A stretch of 64,000 bases of DNA from Adineta ricciae (taxonomy: Eukaryota; Rotifera; Eurotatoria; Adinetida; Adinetidae). Location: contig CAJNOJ010000211.1 of NCBI GenBank assembly GCA_905250025.1, positions 120,047 to 184,046 of the forward strand, written 5' to 3'. This document shows positions 13,401 through 23,313 of the stretch, piece after piece. Every line of letters begins with the position of its first letter. Position 1 is the stretch's first letter. Below the pieces are notes generated by a model. The model ran no database searches, was not told where the DNA came from, and saw nothing but the letters and a program-made list of their open reading frames with translations. The position numbers were made by a program, and so were the translations under genes.

Positions 13401-15230
13401 TTTTCTTGATAATGCTGAACGTTCTCTAAAAGATACACGCAAAATTCTACAATCCTGTTTATCACTTCTCATCTCGTCGATTCAAGAATATGAAATGAAA
13501 GAGAAGGAAAATCTAAAAGAGTTATCGACACAACCTACACGAGAGCATTCGATGATTGATGAGCAACAAAAATTACTTCTCGAACAAAAAGACGCAATGA
13601 TTATTGATCTTTCAACAAAATATGAACAATTGACGAATGCTTTTCATGAAATGAATACGAAACGTGAAGAAGAAATAAGGTGAATATTATTGTAATAGAA
13701 TTTCTTCACAATCAATCTTGATTGTTTGTAGTCAAAATGAACGCTTTATAGTTGATCAACAGAAATTGATTCAAAATCTTCAACAACAAGTAATTCGTCT
13801 GCAGAAACGTCTTTCAAAAATTGAAGCTGAAGGAATCGTTGAGCCAGGCATCATGTTCACTCGTCTTGACGCACAACGAAATGAACAAACACTTCAACAG
13901 GCACTTCATAAAGGCAAAGTTCTCGAAACAACTTACAATGTAGGAATTCGATTGAAGAAAAAACCTATTGACATGTACCATCTGCCTCGTTTCGTAGGAA
14001 TTAAATGAAGCCATGGAAGACTATGTCAATTTACCATCACAACAATTAGCCAATCTTGTTAAACGATATATGCATTTCCGTCGAGCGAATGAAATTGAAG
14101 GTATATGAACGATGAACATGCAGGTTGGAAGTTAAAATTTGTGTTTAGATCGTATTCAAAACGAATTTGCAGATGGTAATACGAGAGATGTGCTAGAGAA
14201 AATGGAATTATTATACGAACGGGTTTGTCGTGTTTGAATCTTTCTTTGTATTTTCCAAAGGAACTTTTCTCTTTAGCGTTCGGATGAAATTAGAAAGCGA
14301 ATATCAGATGCGAGACAGCAACGTTCGCATTTAGCACAGATTTTAACTGAGAAATTCGATGATCTTGAAGATGAAAACAGTATTTTCCTAATACGGCCAG
14401 TTTATTCCTATCAAGGACGGTAGGTTTCTGTTTATTAACTGAATAATTGATCGAATATTTACTTATGAAGAGCTGCTGTTCAGTCGTACATGAAACAAGA
14501 AAAACGTCGATGTGAAGCTGTATCAAATGACAATCCGATGAAAACGACTCCTCATCCTACTCGACAATCACAACATCCAAATAAACAACACGAACAAAAT
14601 CAATACACACGAACACCGATGTCTTCCTATCGAGTCTCGGATGAAGAAGAACGATTTTTCAATGTAAGACAAACAAGAGCCTACCGATAGTCAACATAGT
14701 TTTCATTACTAATAGATCAATCAAAGTGTTGTTCCACAGCGTACATCGCCAACTCGTCAACAAAATGATTCGAATGAAGCCCAACAATTCACCGTACAAT
14801 TAGCTGATCTACCCCGTCTACAGGAGTATGATATTCAAAGAACATTAATGCCAATGTCACATGTTAGCACACAACTACTCTCCGCTTATACAAACGACTC
14901 AATCGATCCGTGTGTGCCCTCGTTGAATTTGCGTTCCTATTTGGCTCTATCCAGACCTTGTGTTGGAAATATTCGATCAGGCAAAACGAATGAAGTCATT
15001 CATACCGTTTCACGTGAAGCACATTCCAGTGTATCAGGTAATTTATTTGCATCTCATTTAGATTTCAAATCTTCTCACAAAAATATGAAATAGGTAAGCG
15101 GCTAGTAACAGATGCTCGTACACCAGTCAACTCAGTAAGCGGAGATCTAAGACGAAGCAGTCCACAGTTACCGCCGATCAAACGAACATTACCATCAGGC
15201 ATATCAAATGAAATTCCTTCACCCACATAA
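10432..15230 (+). CDS. large coiled-coil protein, family not recognised
   Basis: A many-exon gene with roughly 50-60 bp introns, starting MSYRYHDDSDDDELNRYER and ending SNEIPSPT before TAA at 15228-15230. Exon joins checked in phase include ...KRVDT|TLNNYEY, ...IAKQK|YKQRLTV, ...QQIEQ|FFSEQKQ and ...AAKHQAK|GKKKLAQ. Long heptad-like stretches (ATKETRDQLSALQQKLESI; LIQNLQQQVIRLQKRLSKI) predict extended coiled coil. A more conserved-looking region near 13.9-14.4 kb reads LPSQQLANLVKRYMHFR and RISDARQQRSHLAQILTEKF, followed by a basic, proline-rich tail. A ciliary or centrosomal role is a guess from composition only. One long gene is assumed because every exon continues the frame, but two adjacent genes cannot be excluded; the middle introns near 11.8-12.7 kb are the least certain. 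Confidence 0.6.
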
Positions 15231-15483
15231 TCCAAAGATCTAAAAAGAACAATAACAGTACATTCATCATGTGTATCTTTTTTGTCTAATCGAAATAAAT
15301 TCTTTTACAACTAAATTTTTGGATTGAGAATCCCGATATTGGGAATAAGAAAACTTCTTATTTGAACACGACATCTAGAGGAGAACCATTTGGATTGCTT
15401 GACTTTAGAAGACCAATAGAAATTGAGCCAACTAGAGAGTATCGAAATTTTTTTCATAATCATAATCATACGTTTGAGAAGAA

Positions 15484-16816
15484 ATGTCCGACGATCCAAG
15501 TATTTCTCGACCTGTGCGTCCAGCAAACTCAGCCGTGAATTCAACTGATTGGCGTCGATACAAAGAACAACTTCGTGCATGGAAAAATGCTCGTTTGAGA
15601 AAGCAACTTGACGCTGAACAAGTCGAAACTTTCGAACAAGAAACGACTACAACAACAACATCAAAATCAACATCTCAACCAATCAAGGGTCGCTCGTATA
15701 CGTTGTCCATCGCTTTACCAGCTTCGATTCTGCGCAATGCTCAATCGAATGAATTACGAACTTATCTAGCCGGCCAAATTGGTCGTGCAGCATGCGTTTT
15801 TAATATCGATGAAATCATTGTTTTCAACGATGACGAAACTGTTGAAGAAGTTGATAATAACCCCTTTAGTGCAAGTGAACAACTTATTCGACTTCTCGAA
15901 TATCTTGAATGGTAGATTTTCAACCAAATAATCGTTTCCTTTCATTCGATTTCTATGCATGTTTAGTCCACAATATCTTCGAAAACAATTCTTTCCTCGA
16001 CAGAAATTACTCGAATATGCCGGTTTACTCAATCCCTTAGATGCACCACACCATTTGCGTACGAATGAGTTTTGGCTGTATCGGGAAGGTGTAACTTTAC
16101 CATTGAGACCTGCTGACGGAAAAGGATCATGGGTTGATGTAGGCCTCTACGAAACCAAAGTACAGATTGATAAGCGTTTGCAACAAGGCCTCCGTGTTAC
16201 AGTTCGACGAACTGATATAACACCGGAAGAATACTTTCAAACAAAAGAGCTTTCAAGTAAGTTTCAAGCGAGTTCGAAGACATAAAAAGGCTTTTTTTAT
16301 TTGTTTTGTCCTTTTAGATGATACTCAACAGACAAATAAGAAAAAACGAATTCCAGGTGAAATTGTCAGTCCGAGTACGCCTCGTCTAGAGTCCGGTGAG
16401 ATTATCTAAATAAGTGAATCTTAAAACGACGCAATTTTCATGTAGCTTTCTATTGGGGTTATCAAGTACGGAAAGCTGAAACAATTCGAACAGTTGTTGA
16501 AGATTGTCCATTTGATGACGGTGATAGTCACCCAGCAAAGTATGATCTCGTTATTGGGACATCTGAGCGTGGTACATCATACGATAAAATTACTGAATTT
16601 CCTCGTTTTCGACATGCTTTGATCGTGTTTGGTGGTCTGCAAGGTCTTGAGAAAGCATTTGCACAAGAAGAAGATTCTGTGACAGCTGAGCAGCTATTTC
16701 ATTTCTATCTCAATACCTGTCCACAACAAGGAAGTCGCACAATACGTACAGAAGAAGCTATTCTCATTACTCTTTCTTGTTTAAGAGACAAATTACTTAC
16801 AGCAGTTATCAATTGA
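15484..16816 (+). CDS. SPOUT1: SPOUT-domain RNA methyltransferase (SPOUT1/CENP-32)
   Basis: Exons 15484-15911, 15967-16256, 16318-16395 and 16446-16816 encode 388 residues. Diagnostic stretches are RSYTLSIALPASIL near residue 75, the join LEYLE|CPQYLRKQFFP, LLEYAGLLNPLDAPHHLR, SWVDVGLYETKVQIDKRL, GLRVTVR, FYWGYQVRKA and the SAM-binding knot region YDLVIGTSERG...ALIVFGGLQGLEKA, followed by CPQQGSRTIRTEEAILITL. The human homologue methylates rRNA and associates with kinetochores and spindle poles. The N-terminal arginine-rich segment (DWRRYKEQLRAWKNARLRK) fits a nuclear protein. Full length relative to the family. Confidence 0.93.
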
Positions 16817-17562
16817 TACCCTTTGTTTTGTTTTGTTTTGAATGATAAAAAAGAAATAAAAGCAGAAAAATTTTACTAGAAATTCAGTCGCGTACTCATT
16901 TATTATGAAATTAAACGATTTAGTAGATTCTAGTCGTATCAAGTAACATTTTTTATTATCTATGATTGAATTAATCGTCGGATATTCGATTATGAAATTG
17001 ATATAACTCAATTTTGAGTTCTATTTTCGATGTTTTGTCCCGATTAAAAACACGAATTTATTCATTGTCAGTCGATGAATCAATTATCATTATGTCTTAT
17101 CAAGACAAACCTCGGAAATTGAATCAACAAATAAATATTTATCATAATGAATGTTCGCACTATAAACAAGCAGATCGTACTATGATATTTAGCATATGAC
17201 TTCGATTTCCTTCTAATCTCAATTGGTTAGTCTAAGAATTCTATCTATTTTCTTTTCTTCGTGTTCTCCAGGATGCAGGGACATTTCTCTTCCTTTCGTT
17301 CTAACATTTTTCTCTCTTGCGATGCTTAAACATGCGATGTTATACAGAGTCTCCTCAATTGCTTTTCCTTTCTTATCTACGAGAAAAAGAAAATAGAAGA
17401 GATCGCTCAATAGTTCACAATAGAACAGTCTTATGGCCTATTCAGAAGAACTGATTGAGTGAATGCAATGAATAAGTAGAAGTACTCGCCAGACAAAAGA
17501 ATATCCGAAATAAGATCCTATTCATTGTTGTTAACAATAATTGTATTATTTCAGATATCATT
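16817..17562. other. intergenic, 745 bases
   Basis: An AT-rich spacer between SPOUT1 and the ATP-grasp gene. A 61-codon plus-strand frame at 17014-17199 has no recognisable content and is probably chance. A pyrimidine-rich ttgtattatttcag ends at 17554, 8 bases before the next ATG, and could be a trans- or cis-splice acceptor. Confidence 0.45.
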
Positions 17563-19483
17563 ATGCCAAACTCATTACTTGATATTATAAAGAGCTGTAG
17601 CTCAAGTTCACAACAAGCTGGTAGTCAACCAACATCACGTGAAATCAACATTCCTGGTCTTTGTTCAGAAGCGTTAGCGGCATGGGGTGTAGAACATCCA
17701 GCGGATTTAAGTTATCGTGTTGAGTTAGCTCGACGTATTGCATTAGCATTTGATGATAGCGACCAAATCATCATCCTCGATGATGTAGCGCTCGTTGTAC
17801 CCGAATCCGAACGAGCTGTTTTTCTTGGTATGCGAGGTTGTGATCGATCATTATTACCTGCACTTTGGTTATCCACTGGTTTTCGTCGAGGCGGTCGACT
17901 TATTGTCTATTCACCACCGAATTCAGTCGAATTGGCAAATTATTTCGCGTTGAAGAAAAATATTGAAGGACGTTTACAACGTTCGATTCAAATTCAAATA
18001 TTCTACGAAGACTCCGATGGACAACTTTTAGAACTTTTAAGTATTTTCGAAACAAATCCGAGTAAATACACGGAAATTTGCGAGCGATTCGCCCAACGAT
18101 CACCTGCAGATTTCCATCCGGAGTATCATGTACGAATGTTCAAACGACATATCGATGAAATTCTTGGAGATGCTAGTCGATCGTTTTTATTTCCATACGA
18201 AATGACAGAATTTCATCAACAAGAACTTCAACCTTATTCTGATCGATTGAAATTACCTGATTTACCTACAAACGATAAAGCGAAACACAATTTTTTCTTA
18301 CGTTCGCAAGCATTTACTGCTCTACCCAAACTACTGGCTGTCTCGCCCGATGGAACTATTATTGACAATTACCAACAGTACATAGAAACATTAGAACATC
18401 TCGATCCTATCCATACAGAAAATACTCCGCAAAACATTCAGGTAAAAAACAACAACAATGGAAAATCTATTTTTCGAACGATTCAATGGATCTTTTAGGT
18501 TTTCTCTCAAGCCGTCATTCGAGCTATCGATCAGTTAAATGACAAGTATGGCATTTCCGCATTCGTCAAATTGGATGCTAGTGGCGCAGCTGGTTGGTCT
18601 TGTATGAGTCCAAGTGAACACGCTCTGATCTATAATTGCGGAGAAGATGAAACGAAACGCATTGATTATTTACGTGAATATATCGAGAATAGAGTTTTAG
18701 GCGAACGATTGCCAGTTCTGGCTGTTATCGAGGAATTCATCGAACCACAAAAACGATCTGGTGATATTGATGCTGATTATACCGTTTGCGGATTTGTCCT
18801 AGGTGGTAAACTTTTCCCTACATCAATAAATCTATGCGGAACAGAAAATGGATGTTATATTGAACAAGTAAAAGTAGAATGATATTCTGATACAACATTT
18901 CATCTTTCATTTCTAGTGGACATCATGCTCACCAGCTGATTTGAGCGACTCGTCTGTATACTGGCAACGGATGTTTCAAACTTATTCGACGATGGTTGCT
19001 TTCGAAGCATCGGAGTTCGGCTATACGAATGGTATCTATGCCGGCGATTTATTCGTTACGAAAGATGGTCGTCATAAACAACGTGACTGGAATATTCGAC
19101 GTGGTGGACGATCCTCGCCGGAGTCTTTAGTTATTTTCGGTATACCAAATTATGAAACCAAAGTCACATTGTCCATGTCTGATTTTGGTTTGAATGGAAA
19201 GTTGAATAACACGGAATTATTTCATCTATACACGGATATTTGTCAATATTTATCGAATACCTACGGCATCTACATATTCTCGAGTGGATTAGGATATTGT
19301 AGTAAAGATGATCAAGAAAATGATTACCTCAAGTTTAACATACTTATTCATCCAAAATTGTTGACGCACATAGATCAGAATGGACTGAAGCAGAAGTTAC
19401 CAAGAAGTGAACATCGAAACAAAGTGACTGAAATGATTCGAGATGCCACTACACACATTTTGAAAAAGAAATCTCTCATCTAA
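17563..19483 (+). CDS. ATP-grasp ligase-like protein with N-terminal pre-ATP-grasp domain
   Basis: Exons 17563-18441, 18499-18867 and 18917-19483 encode 604 residues. The N-terminal 290 residues look like a Rossmann-type pre-ATP-grasp domain (QIIILDDVALVVPESERAVF; RLIVYSPPNSVELANYFALK). The C-terminal half has ATP-grasp landmarks: AFVKLDASGAAGW (strand plus nucleotide loop), VLAVIEEFIEPQKR (the conserved acidic patch), SINLCGTENGCYIEQW and DWNIRRGGRSSPESL, placed like the metal/phosphate-binding N-R-GG motif of PGM1-type peptide ligases. Such enzymes join a carboxylate to an amine using ATP; the substrate here is unknown. The gene resembles bacterial or fungal proteins more than any animal family I know, so horizontal acquisition followed by intron gain is inferred. 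The two short phase-0 introns show it is a resident eukaryotic gene and not contamination. Confidence 0.55.
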
Positions 19484-19973
19484 CTTTAAAAGTATCATTG
19501 TCTATCATCATAGATCTGCTTTCACAAGCTTCTATTCTCATTTAAATAAGAGACAGCAAAATAAATGTATCAGCGAACTTCTGCCTTTTGGGAGATACTT
19601 CATGTCTTAATCAACATATTAGTTTATGTCCTGGACATTTTGCGGGTGCATCTGAGTGCACACGAAGACGTGATATTTTGACGAAAGAAAGAAATGTACT
19701 CAAACGACAAACATGGTCAAGTCTTTTTTTTTGATTATTTTTACATCGGAGAGTTTATATTTCATTGTATTTGAATCAACGAAGCGTTGAATGACGTTTT
19801 TACTCTCGAGTCGTACTTTTTATACCATGTGTCATTATAATTTGTTTGACATTCACTCGAACTTTCTGAATAGACAATGAACATGAACATAGGTAGTTGT
19901 CTTTGATCGAGAAAGAAACAAAGAGAGAGAGAGAGAGAGAGAGGGACAATCGACATTTTGATATTTATAATCG
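19484..19973. other. intergenic with GA microsatellite
   Basis: About 490 bases between the ATP-grasp and CDF genes. Besides the GA tract listed separately I see no gene. The tract is 31-50 bases before the CDF start and may be in its promoter or 5' leader. Confidence 0.45.
19922..19943 (+). repeat. (GA)n microsatellite
   Basis: An uninterrupted alternating GA run of about 22 bases directly upstream of the CDF transporter ATG at 19974. Confidence 0.9.
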
Positions 19974-21755
19974 ATGAAAGCAGCGTCGCTTGGCCATCAA
20001 TATTTAAATGTTCAATCGTTTAACGAAACTGAAAACTTTTTCAGTGCTGGACGATTTCGTGCTGGTCGAAGATACCAACGAGCGCGATCCAAAGCGCAAA
20101 TCTATGATACTCCGAAAGAACCGTCGCTATCCGCCTCCGATCCACTTTCACGACGATCTATTCCAAGTATCGAACAATCTAAAGCGCCCTATGGACGAAG
20201 TTATAGTGCATCGAATAATCTCTTTGTCGTCTATGAACAGCAGCAACAAAAGCCAATATCGAGAATCCAATCTCAACATTCCGATGGAGGTAAGTAGTAT
20301 TGAATGAAGTATGAAGATTTTCTTAATTCTCTGCTTTTAGATCATAAACCGTATTCACTGAGAGCACTTATCACTAAACGACACGGTGAGCGTTTCATAT
20401 TTGTGTGACGACCGTGAATTATGCACTGGTTAATTTCATTTTATTGCAGGAAATCAGGACGAAGATGATAAATTGAGCAGTCGTGTGCGGCGTTTTTATA
20501 AAAAACAAGATCATCTGATTGATTCATTACAAAAATTTCATGAACAAACGTCGCTTGACTCTAAAAAAGAAGATAACAAGTTGAAGAAACAAAAACGCCA
20601 TACTGAATGGCTTATTCGAGCAACATTAATATGTAATATCGTATGTTGATTTATCCAAATTGAACGAATAATTTCGCTACAAATCTCTTTTCTTCTATTT
20701 TCAGTTATTACTCGTTTCTAAAATTGTTGCCGCTATTTTCTCTCGATCTCTTTCGATTATTTCTTCGGTAGTTGACTCAGCAGTTGATTCCGCATCAGCA
20801 TGTGTACTCTATTGGGTCGTTCGAGCTGTCAAAAGACGTGATCCTTACACATATCCAGGAGGTAAAAACTCTCATTCTATTTATTTTTCTGCAAAACTGG
20901 AAATTAATTCATCATTCTTAAATATTTTAGGACGAACTCGATTGGAACCAGTTATCATTGTCATTTTATCTGTGGTAATGGTTTCGGCATCCGTTCAGGT
21001 CATTTATGAATCTGTGGAATCATTGGTCAACGATGTGCATCATTTTACAACGAATCAAACTGAATTGCGTGATATCGATATGGGACCAGCACCTATCACT
21101 GTCATGTGTATAACTATTGGTATGTAGAATAAATAATTAATTACTATTTAGCACCATGAGTTTATTTTAGTTACTAAAGCTGTTCTCTCGTTTTTGTGCT
21201 ATCAAGTAGCCAATCCAACAATGTATGCGGTAGCACAAGATCATCGCAATGATGTTTTTTCGAATCTCATTGCTCTTGCATGCGGTATTATAGGTAAAAG
21301 CAAGATTTGATTTGATTTGGTTTTGATCGTCATATCGATGTTTTTTTTTTCTAGCGGCCAAGGCACTTGATGGTTCGATCAAAGATCCAGAAGTAGTTGT
21401 CATTGATCCCATCGGTGCGATTATCATATCTCTATACATAATCTTTTGTTGGTTAAAACAACTTCGTGAACAAGTTCGAAATCTGAGTGGTTACAAAGCA
21501 AAGCCTGAATTTCTACAAAAGATCACATGGTTGACTCTACATCATTCTCCTCTAATCCAGAAAATAGATACAGTTCGAGCATTTCATTTCGGCACATCAT
21601 TTCTGGTCGAAGTGGAAGTTATCCTTCCAGAAACTATGTCGCTTAAAGAAGCACATGATATTGGTGATGGTTTACAAACTAAATTGGAAAGCATACCTGA
21701 AGTCGAAAGGGCATTCGTTCATTTGGACTATGTTGTCGAAGCATTGGAATACTAA
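19974..21755 (+). CDS. cation diffusion facilitator, Mn-type motifs
   Basis: A seven-exon gene for a CDF-family metal/proton antiporter. After a polar N-terminus of about 180 residues (including VRRFYKKQDHLIDSLQ), membrane segments follow: LLLVSKIVAAIFSRSLSIIS, then DSAVDSASACVLYWVV, LEPVIIVILSVVMVSASVQV, VTKAVLSFLCYQVA, and AQDHRNDVFSNLIALACGI. Metal-site motifs are DxxxD in both TM2 (DSAVD) and TM5 (DHRND), the pattern of manganese-type CDFs rather than the HxxxD of zinc transporters. The cytosolic ferredoxin-like C-terminal domain is present (DTVRAFHFGTSFLVEVEVIL ... EAHDIGDGLQTKLE ... VERAFVHLDY). Short introns separate most membrane segments. Mn specificity is inferred from motifs only. 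Confidence 0.88.
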
Positions 21756-21964
21756 TTAAAACGAAAAAAAAAACAACGAAGTTTCTCTATATCCTTCTTT
21801 GCAGATAATAAACATTTATTCAAGCCGAATGAGAGATGACGACATGCGACTAACAAGAGACCATCATTGTATCATTTGTGAACTTCTTTTCGCAGAGCAC
21901 TGTTCTATCACTAGTCGGTGTGAATTGGATACTTCAGTGGATAATGATAAGATCTTATGATCGA

Positions 21965-22036
21965 TCCGACGTGGTCTAGTGGTTAGGATTTCTGCCTTTC
22001 ACGCAGGAGGCCCGGGTTCGATTCCCGGCGTCGGAA
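21965..22036 (+). tRNA. tRNA-Glu (TTC), copy 1
   Basis: Cloverleaf of 72 bases: acceptor stem TCCGACG/CGTCGGA with discriminator A, D arm with A-box TGGTCTAGTGGTTAGG, anticodon loop CTTTCAC (anticodon TTC), and B-box GGTTCGATTCC in the T arm. A T6 run shortly downstream (22042-22047) should terminate RNA polymerase III. No intron. Confidence 0.97.
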
Positions 22037-22176
22037 TCTCCTTTTTTGTCTTCAGATACGAAATGATGACCGAGCATTTTCGTGAAGTATGCATATGTTG
22101 ACGAAATTTAAAGTTTTCTTTCGCTCTAGTGAGATCCTATCAGAGAGTGTTTGTGACGAAAGAATGTAAATGACAG

Positions 22177-22248
22177 TCCGACGTGGTCTAGTGGTTAGGA
22201 TTTCTGCCTTTCACGCAGGAGGCCCGGGTTCGATTCCCGGCGTCGGAA
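22177..22248 (+). tRNA. tRNA-Glu (TTC), copy 2
   Basis: All 72 bases are identical to the copy 212 bases upstream, while the flanks are unrelated. A T7 tract (22253-22259) follows as the pol III terminator. Confidence 0.97.
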
Positions 22249-22536
22249 TGTCTTTTTTTCTGACAGTACAATTGAATATGATGTATTATGTGGCAGAACA
22301 GACTACTCACACTTTCTTCATACATTTAGCATAAACATCATGTGTTTCTCTTTTTGATTAAACAGCAAAACTACCTGAGTCTAATAACATGAGTGAGTAG
22401 ATTGATAAGCACGTTCCACTTGAATAGATTGGACAATATAAACAAAATAAACATACGTGTGACCTTGAACGGCCTCTGTGTTTCGTAGTGTATTTATTTG
22501 ATACTATTACAAATCAAAGTAACAGATCAAGTAGCT

Positions 22537-23152
22537 ATGTATAATAATTTTTCAACAGCGTTACCACCTTCTTACGAGTCAATTCCGTCAAACTATTATC
22601 AACAACAACCAATCTATTCTAATCAGTATGCACAACCATCGTACGTTGACAATTCATATATGAATCAACCACCTCCGCAGCCAATGTATCAAGGATTACC
22701 TCAACAACCGTCGACTTATGCAGTACCTGCTCAATCTCCACCTATGTATGCACCTGCAGCTCAACCACCGCCCTACACAGCACCTGTGATACAGCAACAA
22801 CCAACAAATAATAATCCAAGTAACTGCCTATTTCGTTTTTTTTACGAGTAGTCATCAATTCACTTCTTTAGATTCATTTGTAAAAAGTTCTGCACCTTCT
22901 GGTACACCATTTTCTAAAGGTTACAAATGGCCACGTAAGACAATTCAAATTGTTTGTCCACAATGCGGAGCAACAGTAACAACGCGTGTCGAAACGTCAA
23001 TCACGGTCATAACTATTATCGGAGCAATAGTATTGTTTTTATTTACTTGTATATTAGTTTGTTTACCATTCTGTACTCCCGCTTGCAAAAGAGCAACTCA
23101 CTACTGTCCCTATTGTAACAGTGTTATAGGTATACGAAAACCACTTCAATAA
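22537..23152 (+). CDS. LITAF-domain membrane protein
   Basis: Exons 22537-22819 and 22872-23152 encode 187 residues. A proline/glutamine/tyrosine-rich N-terminus carries PPSY and PPPY motifs (binding sites for Nedd4-type WW domains). The C-terminal LITAF domain has the paired zinc-binding ends IVCPQCGATVTTRVE and HYCPYCNSVIG around a hydrophobic stretch (VITIIGAIVLFLFTCILVCL) that inserts monotopically into endosomal/lysosomal membranes. LITAF and CDIP1 proteins act in endosomal sorting. The ATG at 22537 is preferred over 22498 because the peptide before it does not look conserved. It is one of the smallest genes in the window and complete. Confidence 0.9.
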
Positions 23153-23313
23153 ATAACAAATCATTTCGTTAAATTTATCACATTCTGATGTTTTTTTTTC
23201 CGTTCAATTTTTTACAAAAAAATTCAATATGTATTCTGGAATGAGTAGGTTTTTAAGTGTAAAACAATATGTATATATATAAAGAACCTTACTGTCCTTG
23301 AATTCAAGAAAGA

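Noticed and set aside
17014-17199. 61-codon ORF between SPOUT1 and the ATP-grasp gene
   Set aside because: AT-rich, no domain, no splice partner and no copy elsewhere in the window.
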